From Methylobacter sp. (GTDB taxonomy: Bacteria; Pseudomonadota; Gammaproteobacteria; Methylococcales; Methylomonadaceae): a stretch of DNA of 64,000 nucleotides. The translations under genes and the position numbers were made by a program. The stretch is taken from positions 24,307-88,306 of the forward strand of contig JAQTQN010000001.1 in NCBI GenBank assembly GCA_028712225.1, given 5' to 3'. Shown here in pieces: positions 9,975-22,434 of the stretch; within the stretch, counting starts at the first letter, position 1, and every line of letters begins with the position of its first letter. The notes under the pieces are model-generated. The model saw only the letters and a program-made list of their open reading frames with translations, had not been told where the DNA came from and searched no databases.

Positions 9975-10834
9975 CACAAAATAAACTACTGGTGAGCGTT
10001 GCTGCACTGTTACTGGTTGGCTCAATGTCCTTTTTTACTGTTAATGAAACAGAAAAAGCCATCAAATTCGCTTTAGGTGCCATTGTTAAATCAGACTACA
10101 CACCTGGTATATATTTCAAAGTTCCGTTTTATAATAACGTCAAAAAATTTGATGCCAGAATTCAAACCATGGATTCAAAGCCCGAACGTTTTTTGACCGC
10201 AGAAAAAAAGAACGTAATTGTTGATTCATTCGTAAAGTGGCGTATTGGTGATGTAAAAACTTTTTACACGGTGGTCGCTGGTGATATAGATCAAGCTAAC
10301 TTGCGTCTGGATCAAATTATTAAAGATGCATTTCGGGGTGAATTTAGCAAACGCAACATCAAACAGCTTGTTTCAACCGATCGGCAAATAATACGTGAAA
10401 TCCTGATCAAAAACTCCAAGACACTAGCAGCAGATTTAGGCATGGAAATTATTGATGTTCAGGTAATGCGCATTGATTTACCGGAAGAAGTCAGCAGTTC
10501 TGTCTTTCGAAGAATGGAAGCAGAACGTGAGAGAGTTGCTCGCGAGTTTCGCTCTCAAGGTGCAGAGGCCGCTGAAAGAATACGAGCCGATGCAGACCGG
10601 CAGCGAGTTGTAACACTTGCTAATTCGTTTCGCGATGCCGAAAAACTTCGCGGCGAAGGAGATGCAAAGTCGGCTGAAATTTACGCAAAAGCCTACGGAG
10701 CCAATAGCGAGTTTTTTACCTTCTACCGTAGTTTGAATGCTTACAAGAAAACGTTTACCGGATCAGATATGATGGTATTAGATCCTGAGTCTGATTTCTT
10801 TAAATACTTCAAAAACCAACAGATAGTTAAGTAA
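9971..10834 (+). CDS. hflC: FtsH protease modulator HflC
   Basis: Band-7 protein with FFTVNETEKAIKFALG, overlapping hflK stop. Confidence 0.96.
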   Translation: MTQNKLLVSVAALLLVGSMSFFTVNETEKAIKFALGAIVKSDYTPGIYFKVPFYNNVKKFDARIQTMDSKPERFLTAEKKNVIVDSFVKWRIGDVKTFYTVVAGDIDQANLRLDQIIKDAFRGEFSKRNIKQLVSTDRQIIREILIKNSKTLAADLGMEIIDVQVMRIDLPEEVSSSVFRRMEAERERVAREFRSQGAEAAERIRADADRQRVVTLANSFRDAEKLRGEGDAKSAEIYAKAYGANSEFFTFYRSLNAYKKTFTGSDMMVLDPESDFFKYFKNQQIVK

Positions 10835-10856
10835 CATTTACTAACGTGTTAAACCC

Positions 10857-10886
10857 CAAAACGCTCCGCTCACGCGGGGCGTTTTG
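10857..10886 (+). terminator. Intrinsic terminator after hflC
   Basis: AAAACGCTCCGC-TCAC-GCGGGGCGTTTTGTTT. Confidence 0.8.
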
Positions 10887-10906
10887 TTTGAGTGGACATA
10901 TAAAAT

Positions 10907-12121
10907 ATGCAACAAAAAGACTCCTGGCTTTTGCCTGATGGTATTGAAGAACTGCTGCCGGAAGATGCCAAACACCTGGAAAGCTTACGTCGTAAAATAT
11001 TAGATACCTTCGTTTGCTGGGGCTACGAACTGGTTATTCCGCCATTTATCGATTATCTGGATTCATTATTAACGGGCTCCGGTCATGATCTTGAACTGCA
11101 AACTTTTAAGCTGACCGACCAAATTAGTGGAGAAATGTTAGGAATAAGAGCAGACATGACCCCTCAAGTAGCTCGAATAGATGCACACAACCTAAAGCAT
11201 GCTTGGCCAACACGACTGTGTTATGTCGGAACAATTTTGCATACCCGTGGCGACCCACTGGAAAAGACAAGAAGCCCAATGCAAATAGGCGCTGAACTTT
11301 ATGGACACTCCGGCAAAGAAAGCGACCTCGAAGTCATCCGTTTACTCTTAGAAATGCTAGCAATGACGGGGTTACAAAATGTACATCTCGACTTGGGGCA
11401 CGTGGGTATATACCGTGCTCTATCAAGACAGGCAGAACTATCCGATACCCAAGAAGCCTCATTGTTTGATGTGTTGCAACGTAAAGCCAGACCTGAGTTG
11501 CAAGAACTCCTAGACGGCTTCAACCTTGAGAGCAATATTAAAAATATGCTCTTAAAATTACCCGAGCTCAACGGTGATAAAGAGATCTTGGATAAGGCTC
11601 TCGACTTATTCGCAACAGCGAATCAACATGTCAAACAAGCATTAGCGGAACTGAAGGCTATTGCAGATAGCTTAACCACGGTGTTTCCACACTTAGCCGT
11701 TAGTTTCGATTTGTCAGAACTCAGGGGTTATCATTATCATACTGGAGTAGTTTTCGCGGCATTTGTGCCGTCCATTGGTCGTGAAATTGCTCGAGGCGGA
11801 CGCTATGATAATATTGGCGCAGTATTTGGTCGATCACGTCCTGCAACCGGTTTTAGCGCCGACTTAAAATTGTTGGCGACATTAAGCAAAACAACGTTAA
11901 GTGTAAAACAAGCAACCTTAATTTTTGCCCCTGCACTAAACGACCCTCAATTGACTGAAGCTATCAGAGCGTTACGTGCCCGCGGCCAAGCCGTTGTTCA
12001 ACAGTTACCAGGTCAAATCGGCGGCGCCCAAGAGTTGGGATGCTCCGCCATTTTAGAGCAAGATAATCAACACTGGGTCGTTAAGCCCCTAATCACAGTA
12101 ACTGCTCCATGTGCTGCATAA
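10907..12121 (+). CDS. hisZ: ATP phosphoribosyltransferase regulatory subunit HisZ
   Basis: HisRS-like fold (LLPDGIEELLPEDAKHLESLRR... ARGGRYD) lacking an anticodon-binding domain; hflC-hisZ-purA order. Confidence 0.93.
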   Translation: MQQKDSWLLPDGIEELLPEDAKHLESLRRKILDTFVCWGYELVIPPFIDYLDSLLTGSGHDLELQTFKLTDQISGEMLGIRADMTPQVARIDAHNLKHAWPTRLCYVGTILHTRGDPLEKTRSPMQIGAELYGHSGKESDLEVIRLLLEMLAMTGLQNVHLDLGHVGIYRALSRQAELSDTQEASLFDVLQRKARPELQELLDGFNLESNIKNMLLKLPELNGDKEILDKALDLFATANQHVKQALAELKAIADSLTTVFPHLAVSFDLSELRGYHYHTGVVFAAFVPSIGREIARGGRYDNIGAVFGRSRPATGFSADLKLLATLSKTTLSVKQATLIFAPALNDPQLTEAIRALRARGQAVVQQLPGQIGGAQELGCSAILEQDNQHWVVKPLITVTAPCAA

Positions 12122-12198
12122 GCACAGTGCTTAGTGTGTTGTATCCTGCATCCACACAGCCGTCGGCAATTGCTCCGTGCGTTGCCCTACATTCGTAA

Positions 12199-13512
<1,314 letters not shown>

Positions 13513-13566
13513 AAGCGGCATCGGACACACCCCAACAGACCATTATTACCCTAAGGCAGAATTGAC

Positions 13567-13854
13567 ATGGCAGAAACAGTAGAAGAATTAACGGTAACCT
13601 ACGAAGATGGCGGTATTGAAACCGTTAAGGAACTTGATAAAAAGGTGCTGACCAAAGGCGCTTGGGCGACGGTAATGTATCGTTACCAGGATTGGGATAG
13701 AGCCAAAGAACAATATGGCCCCGATAAATACACTATTCGCCGCTATCAAAAGCGCAATGGTGAGTATCAACAAAAATCAAAATTTAATATTTCCAGCAAG
13801 GACCAAGCGAAAAGCATTATCGCTGCGCTGGAAGACTGGACTAAAGAAGACTAA
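13567..13854 (+). CDS. Small conserved-looking hypothetical protein downstream of purA
   Basis: 95-aa ORF with start context and spacing consistent with a purA operon; charged, no domain recognised. Confidence 0.7.
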   Translation: MAETVEELTVTYEDGGIETVKELDKKVLTKGAWATVMYRYQDWDRAKEQYGPDKYTIRRYQKRNGEYQQKSKFNISSKDQAKSIIAALEDWTKED

Positions 13855-13875
13855 AACCACTCAAGAATGGCTGCG

Positions 13876-14310
13876 TTACTCCAGCCATTCTATGATGTGA
13901 TCCTCCAAATCATCGACCTCAGACTCTTTCATCGCATAACTCCTGATTGAAACACCTGCTTCATGCACACTATCAGGATTCCCCGACACCAACGGATGCC
14001 ATGAAGGTAAATCTTTATCATCAGTCAGCAATCGGTAGGCACAGGTAGTCGGCAACCAATTGAATTCAGAAAAATCATGCTGCTTTAAGTCTAAACATTC
14101 AGGAACCAGCCTAGTCCGCTCGGTATAGCGCGTGCATCGGCAAGTATCAAGATCGATAAGATCACAAACAACACTGGTGAAACAAATATCACCAGAGTCT
14201 TCATCTTCCAGCTTGTGCAAACAGCATTTACCGCAACCATCGCATAATGACTCCCATTCCTCGGTAGTCATTTCGGACAATTTTTTCTCTTTCCAAAAAC
14301 TCATACTCAT
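13876..14310 (-). CDS. YcgN-type cysteine cluster (UPF0260/Zn-Fe binding) protein
   Basis: SLCDGCGKCCLHKLEDEDSGDICFTSVVCDLIDLDTCRCTRYTERTRLVPECL: cysteine cluster of the YcgN family. Confidence 0.88.
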   Translation of the reverse strand: MSMSFWKEKKLSEMTTEEWESLCDGCGKCCLHKLEDEDSGDICFTSVVCDLIDLDTCRCTRYTERTRLVPECLDLKQHDFSEFNWLPTTCAYRLLTDDKDLPSWHPLVSGNPDSVHEAGVSIRSYAMKESEVDDLEDHIIEWLE

Positions 14311-14750
14311 TCGTCCTGCAAGCGTACAGCCAGCACATCACAGCGGGCATGATGCAATACGGCATTGGCGGTTGAGCCCAGCACCAGTGCCAAGCCATGT
14401 CGCCCATGTGAGCCGACAACAATAAGATTTGCCTTGATTTTCTCCGCCACCTGGACAATCTCCTGCTTGGGAACACCCCAAATCAACCACCGATTAGCCA
14501 GAGCAACACCAAGTCGATCAGCAATCTCGTTAAACTTGGCTTTTTCTGTTTCCAGCAACTCATTATCTGAATCTTCAGTTAGTGAAATCACAGTGCCGTA
14601 ACTAGTGTCTGGCATGGGGATATTATCCAGTACATGCACAATACTTAGCTCGGCTTGACATGTTTTCGCCAAACCATAGGCCTTACTGGCAACATCGTTG
14701 CCATGCTCAGTAAAGTCTACTGTCAGTAATATGTGTTGGTATAAGCTCAT
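14307..14750 (-). CDS. Universal stress protein (UspA family)
   Basis: MSLYQHILLTVDFTEHGNDVASKAYGLAK...LIVVGSHGRHGLALVLGSTANAVLHHARCDVLAVR. Confidence 0.93.
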   Translation of the reverse strand: MSLYQHILLTVDFTEHGNDVASKAYGLAKTCQAELSIVHVLDNIPMPDTSYGTVISLTEDSDNELLETEKAKFNEIADRLGVALANRWLIWGVPKQEIVQVAEKIKANLIVVGSHGRHGLALVLGSTANAVLHHARCDVLAVRLQDE

Positions 14751-14786
14751 TTATGCGAGTCCGACGGTATTGGGTATTTGAAGAGC

Positions 14787-16804
<2,018 letters not shown>

Positions 16805-17119
16805 CTTTACGGATGTGGGCGTTAAGTTAAAGGATAATCCAGCTGAATGCAAGTTTGCCCGGGAACAAGCCGAACAAAATATCTTCAAAAAAACAGTTGG
16901 AATAATCGTCAAAAATTATCCAAACAAATGCAAATTAAAACTGAATATTGTGGCAAAAGCTCTACTGGATAAACGCTTAATTTTTCGGGCGTTTGTCAGA
17001 GAAATTCAAAAATAGATACGCCTAAAGAAAACACCACACCTGCGAAGCCTCCAGAAAAATGATTTTTTACATCAGCAATGTTAGAATCAATGCAATTTCT
17101 GACTAGCCTGACTTAACGG

Positions 17120-17857
17120 ATGCCGACAGATTCTCAACACTCAAATTACCACCCCCCGGCTCTAGAATTCAAAAGCACTACTTTCTCAGTGCCCGTTTTG
17201 GTATTAGCTAACAATGATGTAATAATCATTGAACACCAATTACAGGAAAAAATTCAGCTGGCACCAGAGTTTTTTAAAAACTCTCCAGTGATAATCGACC
17301 TACAGGAACTAAATAAGCAAGATTTAAACATTGATATAAGCGAGCTCGTTAATATGCTGCGGAGCTTAGCTTTCTTACCTATAGGTATACGTGGCGCAAC
17401 AACTCAGCAACTGAAAAAGGCCTTAGAGCTTGCCATTCCTGCACATACTGGACCAAACCAAGCATCAGCAATTGATAGCGTAAAACCTCAAGCCTTACAG
17501 GCTACACCAGCAACTGAACCCGCTCCAATCTTAGAAAGCGCTACGCTAATTACCCAGCCAATTCGATCTGGTCAGCGCATTTATGCTCATGGCGACTTAA
17601 TTATTCTGGCTCAAGTTAGTGCAGGTGCTGAAATTCTTGCTGAAGGCAACATACACGTATACGGCTCATTAAGAGGCAGGGCCTTAGCAGGTGTTCAAGG
17701 CAACATCGAAGCACGAATTTTTTGCTCGGACTTACAGGCAGAACTCATCTCTATTGCCGGAACTTACAAAATCAGTGAAGATCTTACTGAAATCGTCCGC
17801 AACCGGCCTGTTCAGATATGCCTGCAAAACAACACATTAACCATTAAAAATCTTTAA
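17120..17857 (+). CDS. minC: Septum site-determining protein MinC
   Basis: C-terminal RIYAHGDLIILAQVSAGAEILAEGNIHVYGSLRGRALAGVQGN, followed by minD and minE. Confidence 0.96.
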   Translation: MPTDSQHSNYHPPALEFKSTTFSVPVLVLANNDVIIIEHQLQEKIQLAPEFFKNSPVIIDLQELNKQDLNIDISELVNMLRSLAFLPIGIRGATTQQLKKALELAIPAHTGPNQASAIDSVKPQALQATPATEPAPILESATLITQPIRSGQRIYAHGDLIILAQVSAGAEILAEGNIHVYGSLRGRALAGVQGNIEARIFCSDLQAELISIAGTYKISEDLTEIVRNRPVQICLQNNTLTIKNL

Positions 17858-17883
17858 ATACCCCATTACCACGGAGAAACCAA

Positions 17884-18693
17884 GTGGCGCGAATTATAGT
17901 TGTAACATCAGGCAAAGGCGGCGTTGGCAAAACCACCACAAGCGCAGCCATCGCCATGGGCCTTGCTAAAAGAGGGCATAAAACAGCCGTGATAGATTTC
18001 GATGTAGGCTTGCGAAATCTCGATTTAATCATGGGATGTGAACGCCGTGTTGTTTATGACTTTGTAAACGTCATCAATGGAGAAGCTACGCTCAACCAAG
18101 CATTGATTCGCGATAAAAACTGCAATCAACTATACATCCTGCCTGCATCACAAACCCGAGACAAAGACGCACTCTCCCAAGAAGGCGTCGGTAGAATTCT
18201 GGATGAGCTAAAAAAAGACTTTAAATATATCGTATGCGACTCTCCAGCCGGCATTGAAAGAGGCGCATTTTTGGCAATGTATTATGCTGATGATGCGTTT
18301 ATCGTGACCAATCCCGAAGTATCCTCTGTTAGAGATTCAGATCGAATGCTAGGCATTCTTTCCAGCAAGTCACGCCGAGCAGAAGAAAACGAAGAACCTA
18401 TTAAAGAGTACTTATTACTGACTCGCTACTCTCCAGATAGAGTAAAATTAGGCGAAATGTTAAGTGTCGATGACGTACAAGAAATATTGTCATTACACTT
18501 ACTAGGCGTCATTCCAGAATCAAAATCGGTTTTGAACGCTTCAAATTCGGGCACCCCAGTTATTCTCGATGAAAAAAGTGATGCGGGACAAGCTTACGCT
18601 GATGTAATTGCACGCTATCTGGGCGAAGACCGACCCCACCGTTTTATTGATGAAAAAAAGGGCCTCTTCGGAAAACTTTTCGGGGGTAAGTAA
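17884..18693 (+). CDS. minD: Septum site-determining ATPase MinD
   Basis: MARIIVVTSGKGGVGKTTTSAAIAMGLAKRGHKTAVIDFDVGLRNLDLIMGCERRVVYDFVNV. Confidence 0.98.
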   Translation: MARIIVVTSGKGGVGKTTTSAAIAMGLAKRGHKTAVIDFDVGLRNLDLIMGCERRVVYDFVNVINGEATLNQALIRDKNCNQLYILPASQTRDKDALSQEGVGRILDELKKDFKYIVCDSPAGIERGAFLAMYYADDAFIVTNPEVSSVRDSDRMLGILSSKSRRAEENEEPIKEYLLLTRYSPDRVKLGEMLSVDDVQEILSLHLLGVIPESKSVLNASNSGTPVILDEKSDAGQAYADVIARYLGEDRPHRFIDEKKGLFGKLFGGK

Positions 18694-18953
18694 TGAGTTT
18701 ACTTGATTATTTTAGGACGTCGAAAACAAGCTCAGCATCGCTTGCCAAAGAAAGGCTGCAAATCCTAGTTGCCCATGAGCGCACATCACGAAATCAGCCC
18801 TCATACTTGCCGCAATTACAAAAAGAGTTACTGGAAGTTATCCGTAAATATGTCAGTATTGACCAAGACGCCATATCGGTAAACTTTGAACAAGACGATA
18901 ACCAAGAGACACTTGAGCTAAATATTGTCTTACCCGATACCAACAAAAAATAG
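18693..18953 (+). CDS. minE: Cell division topological specificity factor MinE
   Basis: MSLLDYFRTSKTSSASLAKERLQILVAHERTSRNQPSYLPQLQKELLEVIRKYV. Confidence 0.97.
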   Translation: MSLLDYFRTSKTSSASLAKERLQILVAHERTSRNQPSYLPQLQKELLEVIRKYVSIDQDAISVNFEQDDNQETLELNIVLPDTNKK

Positions 18954-18992
18954 TAACAATTTTTCTTTCATTTAAATTAAAGGTCTTCAATT

Positions 18993-19190
18993 ATGACTAA
19001 TACAATTGGCACAGCTGCTGGCAAAATATGGCATTACTTAGAAAAGAATGGCCCTTCTAGCGTGACTAAAATAACTAATGAGACAGGCTTAGGAAAAAAC
19101 GATGTCCAACGAGCAATCGGCTGGCTAAGTAAAGAGAATAAACTGGTTATAGAGACCACCGGGAGAACAGAAACCTTATCACTGAAATAA
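18993..19190 (+). CDS. Winged-helix domain protein (DUF2582-like)
   Basis: 65 aa: GTAAGKIWHYLEKNGPSSVTKITNETGLGKNDVQRAIGWLSKENKLVIE. Confidence 0.75.
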   Translation: MTNTIGTAAGKIWHYLEKNGPSSVTKITNETGLGKNDVQRAIGWLSKENKLVIETTGRTETLSLK

Positions 19191-19225
19191 TGCATTTTCA
19201 TCCAATCGCTAAATCAGATGATTCT

Positions 19226-20140
19226 TTAGGCAGCAGCAAGCACTTGGGAAGCGCTGAACAAATCCCAAGTCAGCCACAGAGCGCCATTAGGCATGCTAAT
19301 TTTTTCAAAAAGTCGACGAATGGCAACAGCAAGTTGACCTGCTGATGCATTTTCCTTCAATCCCCAATAGCGGGTCTTGTGAAAAACAAACTGTTGTTTG
19401 ATTACGCTAAAAACGTTCTCCACCCGCGCTCGCACCGAGGAATGTTTGCGGTTGCGCTTTTTCTGGCTGGACGAGGGTTTTTACCGAGTTTACGCTTGTC
19501 ATTGACGCACCAGCGCAGGACGTCACGCCGATATTCATCGCGGGCGTAACCGGCAACGATAACGCAATCAATCTTGCGCAACAGCTTAGACAATTGCGAC
19601 ATTCGCCGCTGCGATGGTCACCGTGAGTGCCGCGCCAAAATTGACATCCGCGCCGATATGGATTTTTATCCCAAAATACCATTGCAGACCTTTTCGGGTT
19701 TGGCGCATGCATGAATCACGCGCTTTTTCTTTGTTTTTGGTGGAACTGGGCGCATACATGGCATCGCCCATTATGCCTTGAGACACCAAAACCTTGGTCT
19801 TTCAAGTGACGGTTCACGGTACTCAACAGGGCCTCTGTCAGCTTATGTTTTTCGAGCAAGTGGCGAAAATTCGAAAATAGTCGTTTCGTCTGGCAAGGCG
19901 CCGGTCACGCTGGCAAAGCAGCGGATGCTATCAATCTCATACAACGCATCTTCCACTTGTGCCCGGTGGGTATCTGCCGATCGGAGCAACTGAACCAGTG
20001 TTGCATGAAGTGGATGCGCGGCATGCTAGCTAAGGGCATCGGTTAACGACCACGTCGGCCGGTTTACGGATAGCATGTCGGATCCGTGCCAACAATAGTG
20101 ACCAGGGAACCACTTGCTCTACCTCTGGAAATAATTTCCG
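19226..20140 (-). pseudogene. Degenerate IS5-family (IS5 group) transposase remnant with several frameshifts and stops
   Basis: In different minus frames: VEQVVPWSLLLARI; ..RHLLEKHKLTEALLSTVNRHLKDQG-like; GDAMYAPSSTKNKEKARDSCMRQTRKGLQWYFGIKIHIGADVNFG; VIVAGYARDEYRRDVLRW; RARVENVFSVIKQQFVFHKTRYWGLKENA. Confidence 0.85.
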
Positions 20141-20149
20141 ACAGGATGG

Positions 20150-20870
20150 TTAAGATAAAAGCACCGAGGCAAATGACAGCATCCCCATGTAATTTATAGC
20201 CTTTTTCTCATAACGCGTAGCAATTCTGCGGTAGTGTTTGAGCTTGCCAAACAGGCATTCGATGGCATGTCGCTCTTTATAGTGGTGATAGTCACACACA
20301 ATCTGTTCTTTTCGGTTCGATTTTGGCGGAATAACTGCTTTTATGCCTTGCTCTTTCAACCACTCGCGCAAGGCATTGGTGTCATAGCCTTTGTCTGCCA
20401 AAACGGCCGTGGCCTTAACGTTTTCCAGTATAGGTATCGCTAAACAACACCCCGCCTCTTGACCGCCGCTTAATATGAATTTAATGGGTAGACCCAAGCC
20501 ATCACAAAGTGCGTGAATGTTACAGCTAAACCCGCCTTTGGACCGCCCAAGCGCTTCATTGTCAGCGCTACTGTATGCCGCGCAGGCATGCGCTCTAATC
20601 ACTGAGCCATCAATAGAAACATCCTGTAAATCAGCTGGTTCCGTAAAATGAACCAGAAGCTTCTCCCAAGCACCACTGCGCCCCCGAACGTAATATTCAC
20701 AAAGCGGCACTAATAAACCGTCTACAGGTGTCGGGTAAGCCGACTTGAATTCCCGGCAATTTCTTTATCTTCGGCCATAGTCGGTCCCACTCGTCATCGC
20801 TTAACTCTATTCTGTTCATGCCTGCCAAAATGGCAAATTCTACCTCATCGGCAAAACGTCAACAGAACCT
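20150..20870 (-). mobile_element. Degraded IS5-superfamily (IS427-like, two-ORF) insertion sequence; transposase disrupted
   Basis: orfB-like 20150..20710 (DVSIDGSVIRAHACAAYSS...LADKGYDTNALREWLKEQGIKAVIPPKSNRKEQIVCDYHHYKERHAIECLFGKLKHYRRIATRYEK); orfA from ATG at 20819 (MNRIELSDDEWDRLWPKIKKLPG...CRRFISAAL*ILRSGAQW). Boundaries approximate; terminal repeats not resolved. Confidence 0.85.
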
Positions 20871-20981
20871 AGCATGAATTTAAACTAGCGACACTATACT
20901 TTTGACTGCCTAAAATAAAAAATATCACAAACTTAACCGCCAGAACTACAGCAAGATGATTAAATCAGCAAGACCACATAT

Positions 20982-21245
20982 TTATTCACAGAATTCCACA
21001 GCAAAACCCGCTTCATCTGCACGTATAACAACAACCCTCCTAGACAAAGCATTTTCAATGTCTAAAAGCATAACTTCCAGAATATCCCCTGGCAACAGAG
21101 TATGATTAAATCCACCTAAGACGTACAGTCCACTTTCAGACAAGTCCCTGGTATAGGCAACAATAACTTCATCATTACTACACAATTCCACTTTTGCCCG
21201 ATGCATCAATCGCAAATGACGACGAACGTCTACTGTAATTTTCAT
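20982..21245 (-). CDS. PilZ domain protein
   Basis: RRHLRLMHRAKVELCSNDEVIVAYTRDLSESGLYVLGG...GDILEVMLLD: R..R / (D/N)xSxxG-type PilZ pattern. Confidence 0.82.
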   Translation of the reverse strand: MKITVDVRRHLRLMHRAKVELCSNDEVIVAYTRDLSESGLYVLGGFNHTLLPGDILEVMLLDIENALSRRVVVIRADEAGFAVEFCE

Positions 21246-21488
21246 GAATATTTAAAGTTTTTTGTTAAAAATTACTCAATTATCACTATGCTGACAAAAC
21301 CAACAAATAAGGCTGGATAATAATAGATTAATCATAGCACTGCAAAAATCAAAAGCCCCTGTATAATTAATAAATAAAATTGCATGTGTATTATAAGCTT
21401 TTGAAACAACATTAGGATTCTAAGCCAAGCATTGTTATAAGCATCACACACATCTTTTATACCTCAATATTATTTTTAAGGAATCTCT

Positions 21489-22397
21489 ATGGAAAAGCCA
21501 TTCATCCTTCACATGCTAACAACCGCTAAAAACCTTAGCCCTTTTGATGTCAATATGGCTATGGATGCTGGGTGGGTTTCTGCAATCCCTTATATAAACG
21601 TAGAGCCAAGTGAAGTTCAGGGCTTAGTTCAGGATGCTATTTTTTCTCGTAGCTCAAAAAACCTAAAACGGACAGGTATTTTTATTGGCGGTCGTGATAC
21701 AAAACAAGCTATGGACATGCTTAAGATGGCAAAACGTGCAATGGTCCCCCCTTTTGAAGTGTCAGTATTTGCAGACCCGAGCGGAGCGTTTACTACCGCA
21801 GCTGGAATGGTAGCTGCTGTTGAGCGAGAACTACTTAAAAAGTTCAATACAACCCTGGCTGGAAAAAACGTTCTTGCATTGGGAGGAACAGGACCGGTTG
21901 GACAAGCAGCTGCCGTAATTGCTGCTCAAGCTGGCGCCAACGTAAGAATTATTGGCAGACAACTAGAAAAAGCTCAGCATGTAGCCGATGTTTGCAGCCA
22001 TGAATTTGGCGATGGAAAGATTAAAATATTGGCTGGCGCTGATGCTGATAAAGCCGAATATATCAAAACAACTGATGTTGTATTTGCAACTGGAGCGGCC
22101 GGGATTGAACTATTGAGCGCAGAGCTTATTGCAACAGCGGAACAATTAAAAGTTGCCGCCGATGTTAACGCAGTGCCACCTGCCGGCATTGCTGGAGTTG
22201 ATGCATTTCACGACGGCTCGACAATTGAGAGCTCCATCAGTGGTGCTGTCGGTGTCGGTGCATTAGCAATTGGTAATGTAAAATATCAAGCGCAAAATCG
22301 CCTTCTCAAAAAAATGATTGAGAGCGATAAGCCCGTCTATTTACATTTTGAGCATGCCTTTGAAGTAGCAAGGGATTATGTAAAGTCAAAAGCTTAA
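21489..22397 (+). CDS. mtdB: NAD(P)-dependent methylene-tetrahydromethanopterin dehydrogenase (copy 1)
   Basis: ILHMLTTAKNLSPFDVNMAMDAGW...QDAIFSRSSKNLKRTGIFIGGRD...GGTGPVGQAAAV...VAADVNAVPPAGIAGVD; matches MtdB family pattern. Confidence 0.92.
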   Translation: MEKPFILHMLTTAKNLSPFDVNMAMDAGWVSAIPYINVEPSEVQGLVQDAIFSRSSKNLKRTGIFIGGRDTKQAMDMLKMAKRAMVPPFEVSVFADPSGAFTTAAGMVAAVERELLKKFNTTLAGKNVLALGGTGPVGQAAAVIAAQAGANVRIIGRQLEKAQHVADVCSHEFGDGKIKILAGADADKAEYIKTTDVVFATGAAGIELLSAELIATAEQLKVAADVNAVPPAGIAGVDAFHDGSTIESSISGAVGVGALAIGNVKYQAQNRLLKKMIESDKPVYLHFEHAFEVARDYVKSKA

Positions 22398-22434
22398 GTC
22401 ATTATTACTCGAAATATTCTTCAGGATAAATTCA

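Noticed and set aside
13864-13891. AGAATGGCT...AGCCATTCT hairpin at the convergent purA-downstream ORF/ycgN junction as a novel element
   Set aside because: Likely an ordinary bidirectional terminator-like hairpin overlapping the ycgN 3' end; no U-tract to support more.
16815-17015. 66-aa ORF between the thiC riboswitch and minC
   Set aside because: No homology recognised and lies in the divergent promoter region; treated as spurious.
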